A stretch of 64,000 bases of DNA, taken from positions 6,022,229 to 6,086,228 of the forward strand of contig OX459110.1 in the NCBI GenBank assembly GCA_949775045.1. The letters are read 5' to 3'. Shown in pieces: positions 50,631-63,910 of the stretch. The DNA is from Metridium senile (taxonomy: Eukaryota; Cnidaria; Anthozoa; Actiniaria; Metridiidae). A model generated the notes under the pieces. It saw nothing but the letters and a program-made list of their open reading frames with translations. It ran no database searches and was not told the origin of the DNA. Both the position numbers and the translations under genes were made by a program. Every line of letters starts with the position of its first letter. Position 1 is the stretch's first letter.

Positions 50631-53059
50631 AGAATATTAGAGCATTCTGATAAATGTGCAAGATTTCATTTAGAAAAAACTACAAAATCCTACCCAGAAT
50701 GCAATATGCCCTATAGAGTGATCTGAAAATGTGTCAAAAAGATCGGGGTTTTCAGCTCAAAATGTTCGCCTACACCCTGTGAGTAATGTCTGAGAATATT
50801 AGAGCATTCTGATAAATGCGCAAGATTTTAATTAGAAAAAACTAGAAAATCTTACCCAGAATGCAATATGCCCTATAGGGTGATGTGAAAATGTGTCAAA
50901 AAGATCGGGGTTTTCGGCACAAAATTTTTGCCTAGACCCTGTGAGTAACGTCTGAGAATATTAGAGCATTCTGATAAATTTGCAAGATTTTATTTAGAAA
51001 AAACTACAAAATCCTACCCAGAATGCAATATGCCCTATAGAGTGATGTGAAAATGTGTCAAAAAGATCAGGATTTTCAGCTCAAAATTTTCGCCTAGACC
51101 CTGTGAGTAATGTCTGAGAATATTAGAGCATTCTGATAAATGCGCAAGATTTTATTTAGAAAAAACTACAAAATCCTACCCAGAATGCAATATGCCCTAT
51201 AGGGTGATCTGAAAATGTGTAAAAAAGTTCGGGGTTTTCGGCACAAAATGTCCGCCTAGACCCTGTGATTAATGTCTGAGAATATTAGAGCATTCTGATA
51301 AATGTGCAAGATTTCATTTAGAAAAAGCTACAAAATCCTACCCAGAATGCAATATGCCCTATAGAGTGATCTAAAAATGTGTCAAAAAGATCTGGGTTTT
51401 CAGCTCAAAATTTTCGCCTAGACCCTGTGAGCAATGTCTGAGAATATTAGAGCATTCTGATAAATGCGCAAGATTTTAATTAGAAAAAACTACAAAATCT
51501 TACCCAGAATGCAATATGCCCTATAGGGTGATGTGAAAATGTGTCAAAAAGATCGGGGTTTTGGGCACAAAATTTTTGCCTAGACGCTGTGAGTAATGTC
51601 TGAGAAAATTAGAGCATTCTGATAAATGCGCAAGATTTTATTTAGAAAAAACTACAAAATCCTACCCAGAATGCAATATGCCCTATAGAGTGATCTGAAA
51701 ATGTGTCAAAAAGATCGGGGTTTTCAGCTCAAAATTTTCGCCTACACCCTGTGAGTAATGTCTGAGAATATTAGAGCATTCTGATAAATGCGCAAGATTT
51801 TAATTAGAAAAAACTACAAAATCTTACCCAGAATGCAATATACCCTATAGGGTGATGTGAAAATGTGTCAAAAAGATCGGGGTTTTCGGCACAAAATTTT
51901 TGCCTAGACGCTGTGAGTAATGTCTGAGAAATTAGAGCATTCTGATAAATGCGCAAGATTTTATTTAGAAAAAACTACAAAATCCTACCCAGAATGCAAT
52001 ATGCCCTATAGAGTGATCTGAAAATGTGTCAAAAAGATCGGGGTTTTCAGCTCAAAATTTTCGCCTAGACCCTGTGAGTAATGTCTGAGAATATTAGAGC
52101 ATTCTGATAAATGCGCAAGATTTTAATTAGAAAAAACTACAAAATCTTACCCAGAATGCAATATGCCCTATAGGGTGATGTGAAAATATGTCAAAAAGAT
52201 CGGGGTTTTCGGCACAAAAGTTTTGCCTAGACGCTGTGAGTAATGTCTGAGAAAATTAGAGCATTCTGATAAATGCGCAAGATTTTATTTAGAAAAAACT
52301 ACAAAATCCTACCCAGAATGCAATATGCCCTATAGGGTGATCTGAAAATGTGTAAAAAAATTCGGGGTTTTCGGCACAAAATGTTCGCCTAGACCCTGTG
52401 AGTAATGTCTGAGAATATTAGAGCATTCTGATAAATGTGCAAGATTTCATTTAGAAAAAACTACAAAATCCTACCCAGAATGCAATATGCCCTATAGAGT
52501 GATCTGAAAATGTGTCAAAAAGATCGGGGTTTTCGGAACAAAATTTTTACCTAGACCCTGTGAGTAATGTCTGAGAATATTAGAGCATTCTGATAAATGC
52601 GCAAGATTTTAATTAGAAAAAACTACAAAATCTTACCCAGAATGCAATATGCCCTATAGGGTGATGTGAAAATGTGTCAAAAAGATCGGGGTTTTCGGAA
52701 CAAAATTTTTGCCTAGACCCTGTGAGTAATGTCTGAGAATATTAGAGCATTCTGATAAATGTGCAAGATTTTAATTAGAAAAAACTACAAAATCTTACCC
52801 AGAATGCAATATGCCCTATAGGGTGATGTGAAAATGTGTCAAAAAGATCGGGGTTTTGGGCACAAAATTTTTGCCTAGACGCTGTGAGTAATGTCTGAGA
52901 AAATTAGAGCATTCTGATAAATGCGCAAGATTTTATTTAGAAAAAACTACAAAATCCTACCCAGAATGCAATATGCCCTATAGGGTGATGTGAAAATGTG
53001 TCAAAAAGATCGGGGTTTTCGGAACAAAATTTTTACCTAGACCCTGTGAGTAATGTCTG
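49983..53059 (+). repeat. 3.08-kb segmental duplication, left copy
   Basis: Nineteen monomers shared with 57432-60509. Rare markers at a constant offset of 7449 bp are cccagtatgc, gaaaatatgtc, gtaacgtctg, aaatttgcaag, aaatgtccgcc, gattaatg, aaaagctac and gatctggg. A one-base deletion near 51930 (gagaaattag) shifts the offset to 7450 for cacaaaagtttt and ttacctag. The match ends at the P monomer at 53060. Confidence 0.93.
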
Positions 53060-53221
53060 AGAATATTAGAGCATTCTGATAAATGCGCAAGATTTTAATT
53101 AGAAAAAACTACAAAATCCTACCCAGAATGCAATATGCCCTATAGGGTGATCTGAAAATGTGTACAAATGTTCGGGGTTTTCGGCACAAAATGTCCGCCT
53201 AGACCCTGTGATTAATGTCTG
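52412..53221 (+). repeat. HOR-B-like 5-mer (T-N-NT-A-P)
   Basis: T (ggaac, ttacctag), N (ggaac), NT (tgtgcaag with ttaattag, gggcac), A (ggaac, ttacctag), then a P with the private tgtacaaatgttc. The first four monomers match the HOR-B copy at 59862; the last does not. Confidence 0.85.
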
Positions 53222-54353
53222 AGAATATTAGAGCATTCTGATAAATGTGCAAGATTTCATTTAGAAAAAACTACAAAATCCTACCCAGAATGCAATATGC
53301 CCTATAGAGTGATCTGAAAATGTGTCAAAAAGATCGGGGTTTTCAGCTCAAAATTTTCGCCTAGACCCTGTGAGTAATGTCTGAGAATATTAGAGCATTC
53401 TGATAAATGCGCAAGATTTTAATTAGAAAAAACTACAAAATCTTACCCAGAATGCAATATGCCCTATAGGGTGATGTGAAAATGTGTCAAAAAGATCGGG
53501 GTTTTCGGAACAAAATTTTTGCCTAGACCCTGTGAGTAATGTCTGAGAATATTAGAGCATTCTGATAAATGCGCAAGATTTTAATTAGAAAAAACTACAA
53601 AATCTTACCCAGAATGCAATATGCCCTATAGGGTGATGTGAAAATGAGTCAAAAAGATCAGGGTTTTGGGCACAAAATTTTTGCCTAGACGCTGTGAGTA
53701 ATGTCTGAGAAAATTAGAGCATTCTGATAAATGCGCAAGATTTTATTTAGAAAAAACTACAAAATCCTACCCAGAATGCAATATGCCCTATAGGGTGATC
53801 TGAAAATGTGTCAAAAAGATCGGGGTTTTCAGCTCAAAATTTTCGCCTAGACCCTGTGAGTAATGTCTGAGAATATTAGAGCATTCTGATAAATGCGCAA
53901 GATTTTAATTAGAAAAAACTACAAAATCTTACCCAGAATGCAATATGCCCTATAGGGTGATGTGAAAATGTGTCAAAAAGATCGGGGTTTTCGGAACAAA
54001 ATTTTTGCCTAGACCCTGTGAGTAATGTCTGAGAATATTAGAGCATTCTGATAAATGTGCAAGATTTTAATTAGAAAAAACTAGAAAATCTTACCCAGAA
54101 TGCAATATGCCCTATAGGGTGATGTGAAAATGTGTCAAAAAGATCGGGTTTTGGGCACAAAATTTTTGCCTAGACGCTGTGAGTAATGTCTGAGAAAATT
54201 AGAGCATTCTGATAAATGCGCAAGATTTTATTTAGAAAAAACTACAAAATCCTACCCAGAATGCAATATGCCCTATAGGGTGATGTGAAAATGTGTCAAA
54301 AAGATCGGGTTTTCGGAACAAAATTTTTGCCTAGACCCTGTGAGTAATGTCTG

Positions 54354-55163
54354 AGAATATTAGAGCATTCTGATAAATGCGCAAGATTTTAATTAGAAAA
54401 AACTACAAAATCTTACCCAGAATGCAATATGCCCTATAGGGTGATGTGAAAATGTGTCAAAAAGATCGGGGTTTTGGGCACAAAATTTTTGCCTAGACGC
54501 TGTGAGTAATGTCTAAAAAAATTAGAGCATTCTGATAAATGCGCAAGATTTTATTTAGAAAAAACTACAAAATCCTACCCAGAATGCAATATGCCCTATA
54601 GGGTGATCTGAAAATGTGTAAAAAAGTTCGGGGTTTTTGGCACAAAATTTTTGCCTAGACCCTGTGAGTAATGTCTGAGAATATTAGAGCATTCTGATAA
54701 ATGCGCAAGATTTTATTTAGAAAAATCTACAAAATCCTACCCAGAATGCAATATGCCCTATAGGGTGATCTGAAAATGTGTAAAAAAGTTCGGGGTTTTC
54801 GGCACAAAATTTTTGACTAGACCCTGTGAGTAATGTCTGAGGATATTAGAGCATTCTGATAAATGCGCAAGATTTTATTTAGAAAAAACTACAAAATCCT
54901 ACCCAGTATGCAATATGCCCTATAGGGTGATCTGAAAATTTGTCAAAAAGATCGGGGTTTTCGGCACAAAATTTTCGCCTAGACCCTGTGAGTAATGTCT
55001 GAGAATATTAGAGCATTCTGATAAATGCGCAAGATTTTTTTTAGAAAAAACTACAAAATCCTACCCAGAATGCAATATGCCCTATAGGGTGATGTGAAAA
55101 TGTGTCAAAAAGATCGGGGTTTTCGGCACAAAATTTTTGCCTAGACCCTGTGAGTAATGTCTG
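54354..55163 (+). repeat. 5-mer N-A''-y-A'-x, copy 1
   Basis: A'' follows gtctaaaaaaatt, y has aaaaatctac, A' starts aggatattag and has cccagtatgc. All recur 810 bp later. Private changes are aaaatttgtc near 54948 and gattttttttt near 55033. Confidence 0.92.
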
Positions 55164-55973
55164 AGAATATTAGAGCATTCTGATAAATGCGCAAGATTTT
55201 AATTAGAAAAAACTACAAAATCTTACCCAGAATGCAATATGCCCTATAGGGTGATGTGAAAATGTGTCAAAAAGATCGGGGTTTTGGGCACAAAATTTTT
55301 GCCTAGACGCTGTGAGTAATGTCTAAAAAAATTAGAGCATTCTGATAAATGCGCAAGATTTTATTTAGAAAAAACTACAAAATCCTACCCAGAATGCAAT
55401 ATGCCCTATAGGGTGATCTGAAAATGTGTAAAAAAGTTCGGGGTTTTTGGCACAAAATTTTTGCCTAGACCCTGTGAGTAATGTCTGAGAATATTAGAGC
55501 ATTCTGATAAATGCGCAAGATTTTATTTAGAAAAATCTACAAAATCCTACCCAGAATGCAATATGCCCTATAGGGTGATCTGAAAATGTGTAAAAAAGTT
55601 CGGGGTTTTCGGCACAAAATTTTTGACTAGACCCTGTGAGTAATGTCTGAGGATATTAGAGCATTCTGATAAATGCGCAAGATTTTATTTAGAAAAAACT
55701 ACAAAATCCTACCCAGTATGCAATATGCCCTATAGGGTGATCTGAAAATGTGTCAAAAAGATCGGGGTTTTCGGCACAAAATTTTCGCCTAGACCCTGTG
55801 AGTAATGTCTGAGAATATTAGAGCATTCTGATAAATGCGCAAGATTTTATTTAGAAAAAACTACAAAATCCTACCCAGAATGCAATATGCCCTATAGGGT
55901 GATGTGAAAATGTGTCAAAAAGATCGGGGTTTTCGGCACAAAATTTTTGCCTAGACGCTGTGAGTAATGTCTG
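55164..55973 (+). repeat. 5-mer N-A''-y-A'-x, copy 2
   Basis: Same order as copy 1 with the markers gtctaaaaaaatt, aaaaatctac and aggatattag at an 810-bp step. Its A' monomer is also the first monomer of the 1458-bp block at 55650. Confidence 0.92.
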
Positions 55974-57107
55974 AGAATATTAGAGCATTCTGATAAATGC
56001 GCAAGATTTTATTTAGAAAAAACTACAAAATCCTACCCAGAATGCAATATGCCCTATAGGGTGATCTGAAAATGTGTCAAAAAGATCGGGGTTTTCGGCA
56101 CAAAATTTTCGCCTAGACCCTGTGAGTAATATATGAGAATATTAGAGCATTCTGATACATGCGCAAGATTTTATTTAGAAAAAACTACAAAATCCTACCC
56201 AGAATGCAATATGCCCTATAGGGTGATGTAAAAATGTGTCAAAAAGATCGGGGTTTTCGGCACAAAATTTTTGCCTAGACCCTGTGAGTAATGTCTGAGA
56301 ATATTAGAGCATTCTGATAAATGTGCAAGATTTCATTTAGAAAAAACTACAAAATCCTACCCAGAATGCAATATGCCCTATAGAGTGATCTGAAAATGTG
56401 TCAAAAAGATCGGGGTTTTCAGCTCAAAATTTTCGCCTACACCCTGTGAGTAATGTCTGAGAATATTAGAGCATTCTGATAAATGCGCAAGATTTTAATT
56501 AGAAAAAACTAGAAAATCTTACCCAGAATGCAATATGCCCTATAGGGTGATGTGAAAATGTGTCAAAAAGATCGGGGTTTTCGGCACAAAATTTTTGCCT
56601 AGACCCTGTGAGTAACGTCTGAGAATATTAGAGCATTCTGAAAAATGTGCAAGATTTTATTTAGAAAAAACTACAAAATCCTACCCAGAATGCAATATGC
56701 CCTATAGAGTGATGTGAAAATGTGTCAAAAAGATCGGGGTTTTCAGCTCAAAATTTTCGCCTAGACCCTGTGAGTAATGTCTGAGAATATTAGAGCATTC
56801 TGATAAATGCGCAAGATTTTATTTAGAAAAAACTACAAAATCCTACCCAGAATGCAATATGCCCTATAGGGTGATCTGAAAATGTGTAAAAAAGTTCGGG
56901 GTTTTCGGCACAAAATGTCCGCCTAGACCCTGTGATTAATGTCTGAGAATATTAGAGCATTCTGATAAATGTGCAAGATTTCATTTAGAAAAAGCTACAA
57001 AATCCTACCCAGAATGCAATATGCCCTATAGAGTGATGTGAAAATGTGTCAAAAAGATCGGGGTTTTCAGCTCAAAATTTTCGCCTAGACCCTGTGAGTA
57101 ATGTCTG
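55650..57107 (+). repeat. 1458-bp block, third copy of the start of the 3.08-kb segment
   Basis: Nine monomers matching 49983-51440 and 57432-58889: A' (cccagtatgc), two ttttattt monomers, C, T, N (ctagaaaatc), the monomer after gtaacgtctg, P' (aaatgtccgcc, gattaatg), T (aaaagctac). Offset from the left copy is 5667 bp. It lacks aaatttgcaag (reads gaaaaatgtgc) and gatctggg, so it is the more different copy. Confidence 0.9.
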
Positions 57108-57431
57108 AGAATATTAGAGCATTCTGATAAATGCGCAAGATTTTAATTAGAAAAAACTACAAAATCTTACCCAGAATGCAATATGCCCTATAGGGTGATG
57201 TGAAAATGTGTCAAATGGATCGGGGTTTTCGGAACAAAATTTTTGCCTAGACCCTGTGAGTAATGTCTGAGAATATTAGAGCATTCTGATAAATGCGCAA
57301 GATTTTAATTAGAAAAAACTACAAAATCTTACCCAGAATGCAATATGCCCTATAGGGTGATGTGAAAATGTGTCAAAAAGATCGGGGTTTTGGGCACAAA
57401 ATTTTTGCCTAGACGCTGTGAGTAATGTCTG

Positions 57432-60400
57432 AGAAAATTAGAGCATTCTGATAAATGCGCAAGATTTTATTTAGAAAAAACTACAAAATCCTACCCAGTA
57501 TGCAATATGCCCTATAGGGTGATCTGAAAATGTGTCAAAAAGATCGGGGTTTTCGGCACAAAATTTTCGCCTAGACCCTGTGAGTAATGTCTGAGAATAT
57601 TAGAGCATTCTGATAAATGCGCAAGATTTTATTTAGAAAAAACTACAAAATCCTACCCAGAATGCAATATGCCCTATAGGGTGATGTGAAAATGTGTCAA
57701 AAAGATCGGGGTTTTCGGCACAAAATTTTTGCCTAGACGCTGTGAGTAATGTCTGAGAATATTAGAGCATTCTGATAAATGCGCAAGATTTTATTTAGAA
57801 AAAACTACAAAATCCTACCCAGAATGCAATATGCCCTATAGGGTGATCTGAAAATATGTCAAAAAGATCGGGGTTTTCGGCACAAAATTTTCGCCTAGAC
57901 CCTGTGAGTAATATATGAGAATATTAGAGCATTCTGATACATGCGCAAGATTTTATTTAGAAAAAACTACAAAATCCTACCCAGAATGCAATATGCCCTA
58001 TAGGGTGATGTAAAAATGTGTCAAAAAGATCGGGGTTTTCGGCACAAAATTTTTGCCTAGACCCTGTGAGTAATGTCTGAGAATATTAGAGCATTCTGAT
58101 AAATGTGCAAGATTTCATTTAGAAAAAACTACAAAATCCTACCCAGAATGCAATATGCCCTATAGAGTGATCTGAAAATGTGTCAAAAAGATCGGGGTTT
58201 TCAGCTCAAAATGTTCGCCTACACCCTGTGAGTAATGTCTGAGAATATTAGAGCATTCTGATAAATGCGCAAGATTTTAATTAGAAAAAACTAGAAAATC
58301 TTACCCAGAATGCAATATGCCCTATAGGGTGATGTGAAAATGTGTCAAAAAGATCGGGGTTTTCGGCACAAAATTTTTGCCTAGACCCTGTGAGTAACGT
58401 CTGAGAATATTAGAGCATTCTGATAAATTTGCAAGATTTTATTTAGAAAAAACTACAAAATCCTACCCAGAATGCAATATGCCCTATAGAGTGATGTGAA
58501 AATGTGTCAAAAAGATCAGGATTTTCAGCTCAAAATTTTCGCCTAGACCCTGTGAGTAATGTCTGAGAATATTAGAGCATTCTGATAAATGCGCAAGATT
58601 TTATTTAGAAAAAACTACAAAATCCTACCCAGAATGCAATATGCCCTATAGGGTGATCTGAAAATGTGTAAAAAAGTTCGGGGTTTTCGGCACAAAATGT
58701 CCGCCTAGACCCTGTGATTAATGTCTGAGAATATTAGAGCATTCTGATAAATGTGCAAGATTTCATTTAGAAAAAGCTACAAAATCCTACCCAGAATGCA
58801 ATATGCCCTATAGAGTGATCTAAAAATGTGTCAAAAAGATCTGGGTTTTCAGCTCAAAATTTTCGCCTAGACCCTGTGAGTAATGTCTGAGAATATTAGA
58901 GCATTCTGATAAATGCGCAAGATTTTAATTAGAAAAAACTAGAAAATCTTACCCAGAATGCAATATGCCCTATAGGGTGATGTGAAAATGTGTCAAAAAG
59001 ATCGCGGTTTTCGGAACAAAATTTTTGCCTAGACCCTGTGAGCAATGTCTGAGAATATTAGAGCATTCTGATAAATGCGCAAGATTTTAATTAGAAAAAA
59101 CTACAAAATCTTACCCAGAATGCAATATGCCCTATAGAGTGATCTGAAAATGTGTCAAAAAGATCGGGGTTTTCAGCTCAAAATTTTCGCCTACACCCTG
59201 TGAGTAATGTCTGAGAATATTAGAGCATTCTGATAAATGCGCAAGATTTTAATTAGAAAAAACTACAAAATCTTACCCAGAATGCAATATGCCCTATAGG
59301 GTGATGTGAAAATGTGTCAAAAAGATCGGGGTTTTCGGCACAAAATTTTTGCCTAGACGCTGTGAGTAATGTCTGAGAAAATTAGAGCATTCTGATAAAT
59401 GCGCAAGATTTTATTTAGAAAAAACTACAAAATCCTACCCAGAATGCAATATGCCCTATAGAGTGATCTGAAAATGTGTCAAAAAGATCGGGGTTTTCAG
59501 CTCAAAATTTTCGCCTAGACCCTGTGAGTAATGTCTGAGAATATTAGAGCATTCTGATAAATGCGCAAGATTTTAATTAGAAAAAACTACAAAATCTTAC
59601 CCAGAATGCAATATGCCCTATAGGGTGATGTGAAAATATGTCAAAAAGATCGGGGTTTTCGGCACAAAAGTTTTGCCTAGACGCTGTGAGTAATGTCTGA
59701 GAAAATTAGAGCATTCTGATAAATGCGCAAGATTTTATTTAGAAAAAACTACAAAATCCTACCCAGAATGCAATATGCCCTATAGGGTGATCTGAAAATG
59801 TGTAAAAAAATTCGGGGTTTTCGGCACAAAATGTTCGCCTAGACCCTCTGAGTAATGTCTGAGAATATTAGAGCATTCTGATAAATGTGCAAGATTTCAT
59901 TTAGAAAAAACTACAAAATCCTACCCAGAATGCAATATGCCCTATAGAGTGATCTGAAAATGTGTCAAAAAGATCGGGGTTTTCGGAACAAAATTTTTAC
60001 CTAGACCCTGTGAGTAATGTCTGAGAATATTAGAGCATTCTGATAAATGCGCAAGATTTTAATTAGAAAAAACTACAAAATCTTACCCAGAATGCAATAT
60101 GCCCTATAGGGTGATGTGAAAATGTGTCAAAAAGATCGGGGTTTTCGGAACAAAATTTTTGCCTAGACCCTGTGAGTAATGTCTGAGAATATTAGAGCAT
60201 TCTGATAAATGTGCAAGATTTTAATTAGAAAAAACTACAAAATCTTACCCAGAATGCAATATGCCCTATAGGGTGATGTGAAAATGTGTCAAAAAGATCG
60301 GGGTTTTGGGCACAAAATTTTTGCCTAGACGCTGTGAGTAATGTCTGAGAAAATTAGAGCATTCTGATAAATGCGCAAGATTTTATTTAGAAAAAACTAC

Positions 60401-60509
60401 AAAATCCTACCCAGAATGCAATATGCCCTATAGGGTGATGTGAAAATGTGTCAAAAAGATCGGGGTTTTCGGAACAAAATTTTTACCTAGACCCTGTGAG
60501 TAATGTCTG
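57432..60509 (+). repeat. 3.08-kb segmental duplication, right copy
   Basis: Shares the full marker series of 49983-53059. It differs in the middle: an extra N with cgcggtttt at 58890 and a fused N/A monomer at 59052 replace the N and A monomers of the left copy, so total length is kept. A private gaccctctg is near 59846. Confidence 0.93.
59052..59213 (+). repeat. N/A fused monomer
   Basis: Left half is N (ttaattag, cttaccc) and right half matches the special A monomer at 51603 (agagtgatctg, cagctc, ctacaccctg). The left copy of the 3.08-kb segment has separate N and A monomers here, so the right copy lost one monomer-length by an in-register fusion between positions 60 and 87. Confidence 0.85.
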
Positions 60510-60671
60510 AGAATATTAGAGCATTCTGATAAATGCGCAAGATTTTATTTAGAAAAAACTACAAAATCCTACCCAGAATGCAATATGCCCTATAGGGTGA
60601 TCTGAAAATGTGTAAAAAAGTTCGGGGTTTTCGGCACAAAATGTTCGCCTAGACCCTGTGAGTAATGTCTG
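59862..60671 (+). repeat. HOR-B 5-mer (T-N-NT-A-P'), copy 1
   Basis: T (ggaac, ttacctag), N (ggaac), NT (gggcac, gacgctg), A (ggaac, ttacctag), P' (gtaaaaaagttc, aaaatgttcgcc). It is followed by one extra monomer at 60672-60833 with the unusual pair gcgcaag and tttcattt. Confidence 0.92.
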
Positions 60672-60833
60672 AGAATATTAGAGCATTCTGATAAATGCGC
60701 AAGATTTCATTTAGAAAAAACTACAAAATCCTACCCAGAATGCAATATGCCCTATAGGGTGATCTGAAAATGTGTCAAAAAATTCGGGGTTTTCGGCACA
60801 AAATGTTCGCCTAGACCCTGTGAGTAATGTCTG

Positions 60834-61642
60834 AGAATATTAGAGCATTCTGATAAATGTGCAAGATTTCATTTAGAAAAAACTACAAAATCCTACCCAG
60901 AATGCAATATGCCCTATAGAGTGATCTGAAAATGTGTCAAAAAGATCGGGGTTTTCGGAACAAAATTTTTACCTAGACCCTGTGAGTAATGTCTGAGAAT
61001 ATTAGAGCATTCTGATAAATGCGCAAGATTTTAATTAGAAAAAACTACAAAATCTTACCCAGAATGCAATATGCCCTATAGGGTGATGTGAAAATGTGTC
61101 AAAAAGATCGGGGTTTTCGGAACAAAATTTTTGCCTAGACCCTGTGAGTAATGTCTGAGAATATTAGAGCATTCTGATAAATGTGCAAGATTTTAATTAG
61201 AAAAAACTACAAAATCTTACCCAGAATGCAATATGCCTATAGGGTGATGTGAAAATGTGTCAAAAAGATCGGGGTTTTGGGCACAAAATTTTTGCCTAGA
61301 CGCTGTGAGTAATGTCTGAGAAAATTAGAGCATTCTGATAAATGCGCAAGATTTTATTTAGAAAAAACTACAAAATCCTACCCAGAATGCAATATGCCCT
61401 ATAGGGTGATGTGAAAATGTGTCAAAAAGATCGGGGTTTTCGGAACAAAATTTTTACCTAGACCCTGTGAGTAATGTCTGAGAATATTAGAGCATTCTGA
61501 TAAATGCGCAAGATTTTATTTAGAAAAAACTACAAAATCCTACCCAGAATGCAATATGCCCTATAGGGTGATCTGAAAATGTGTAAAAAAGTTCGGGGTT
61601 TTCGGCACAAAATGTTCGCCTAGACCCTGTGAGTAATGTCTG
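60834..61642 (+). repeat. HOR-B 5-mer, copy 2 (809 bp)
   Basis: Same order as copy 1, one base shorter because the NT monomer reads tgcctatag near 61236. The two monomers after it (T, N at 61643-61966) are an extra pair before copy 3. Confidence 0.92.
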
Positions 61643-61966
61643 AGAATATTAGAGCATTCTGATAAATGTGCAAGATTTCATTTAGAAAAAACTACAAAAT
61701 CCTACCCAGAATGCAATATGCCCTATAGAGTGAACTGAAAATGTGTCAAAAAGATCGGGGTTTTCAGCTCAAAATTTTCGCCTAGACCCTGTGAGTAATG
61801 TCTGAGAATATTAGAGCATTCTGATAAATGCGCAAGATTTTAATTAGAAAAAACTACAAAATCTTACCCAGAATGCAATATGCCCTATGGGGTGATGTGA
61901 AAATGTGTCAAAAAGATCGGGGTTTTCAGCTCAAAATTTTCGCCTAGACCCTGTGAGTAATGTCTG

Positions 61967-62776
61967 AGAATATTAGAGCATTCTGATAAATGTGCAAGAT
62001 TTCATTTAGAAAAAACTACAAAATCCTACCCAGAATGCAATATGCCCTATAGAGTGAACTGAAAATGTGTCAAAAAGATCGGGGTTTTCAGCTCAAAATT
62101 TTCGCCTAGACCCTGTGAGTAATGTCTGAGAATATTAGAGCATTCTGATAAATGCGCAAGATTTTAATTAGAAAAAACTACAAAATCTTACCCAGAATGC
62201 AATATGCCCTATGGGGTGATGTGAAAATGTGTCAAAAAGATCGGGGTTTTCGGAACAAAATTTTTGCCTAGACCCTGTGAGTAATGTCTGAGAATATTAG
62301 AGCATTCTGATAAATGTGCAAGATTTTAATTAGAAAAAACTACAAAATCTTACCCAGAATGCAATATGCCCTATAGGGTGATGTGAAAATGTGTCAAAAA
62401 GATCGGGGTTTTGGGCACAAAATTTTTGCCTAGACGCTGTGAGTAATGTCTGAGAAAATTAGAGCATTCTGATCAATGCGCAAGATTTTATTTAGAAAAA
62501 ACTACAAAATCCTACCCAGAATGCAATATGCCCTATAGGGTGATGTGAAAATGTGTCAAAAAGATCGGGGTTTTCGGAACAAAATTTTTACCTAGACCCT
62601 GTGAGTAATGTCTGAGAATATTAGAGCATTCTGATAAATGCGCAAGATTTTATTTAGAAAAAACTACAAAATCCTACCCAGAATGCAATATGCCCTATAG
62701 GGTGATCTGAAAATGTGTAAAAAAGTTCGGGGTTTTCGGCACAAAATGTTCGCCTAGACCCTGTGAGTAATGTCTG
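61967..62776 (+). repeat. HOR-B 5-mer, copy 3
   Basis: T has gtgaactg and cagctc, N has ccctatgggg, A has gatcaatg. These changes are shared with copy 4 but absent from copies 1 and 2. Confidence 0.92.
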
Positions 62777-63586
62777 AGAATATTAGAGCATTCTGATAAA
62801 TGTGCAAGATTTCATTTAGAAAAAACTACAAAATCCTACCCAGAATGCAATATGCCCTATAGAGTGAACTGAAAATGTGTCAAAAAGATCGGGGTTTTCA
62901 GCTCAAAATTTTCGCCTAGACCCTGTGAGTAATGTCTGAGAATATTAGAGCATTCTGATAAATGCGCAAGATTTGAATTAGAAAAAACTACAAAATCTTA
63001 CCCAGAATGCAATATGCCCTATGGGGTGATGTGAAAATGTGTCAAAAAGATCGGGGTTTTCGGAACAAAATTTTTGCCTAGACCCTGTGAGTAATGTCTG
63101 AGAATATTAGAGCATTCTGATAAATGTGCAAGATTTTAATTAGAAAAAACTACAAAATCTTACCCAGAATGCAATATGCCCTATAGGGTGATGTGAAAAT
63201 GTGTCAAAAAGATCGGGGTTTTCGGCACAAAATTTTTGCCTAGACGCTGTGAGTAATGTCTGAGAAAATTAGAGCATTCTGATCAATGCGCAAGATTTTA
63301 TTTAGAAAAAACTACAAAATCCTACCCAGAATGCAATATGCCCTATAGGGTGATGTGAAAATGTGTCAAAAAGATCGGGGTTTTCGGAACAAAATTTTTA
63401 CCTAGACCCTGTGAGTAATGTCTGAGAATATTAGAGCATTCTGATAAATGCGCAAGATTTTATTTAGAAAAAACTACAAAATCCTACCCAGAATGCAATA
63501 TGCCCTATAGGGTGATCTGAAAATGTGTAAAAAAGTTCGGGGTTTTCGGCACAAAATTTTTGCCTAGACCCTGTGAGTAATGTCTG
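62777..63586 (+). repeat. HOR-B 5-mer, copy 4
   Basis: Shares gtgaactg, ccctatgggg and gatcaatg with copy 3 at an 810-bp step. A private gatttgaatt is near 62972, NT has cggcac rather than gggcac, and P' ends aaaatttttgcc. A partial fifth copy begins at 63587, its T replaced by a different monomer. Confidence 0.92.
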
Positions 63587-63910
63587 AGAATATTAGAGCA
63601 TTCTGATAAATGCGCAAGATTTTATTTAGAAAAAACTACAAAATCCTACCCAGAATGCAATATGCCCTATAGGGTGATGTAAAAATGTGTCAAAAAGATC
63701 GGGGTTTTCAGCTCAAAATTTTCGCCTACACCCTGTGAGTAATGTCTGAGAATATTAGAGCATTCTGATAAATGCGCAAGATTTTAATTAGAAAAAACTA
63801 CAAAATCTTACCCAGAATGCAATATGCCCTATGGGGTGATGTGAAAATGTGTCAAAAAGATCGGGGTTTTCGGAACAAAATTTTTGCCTAGACCCTGTGA
63901 GTAATGTCTG

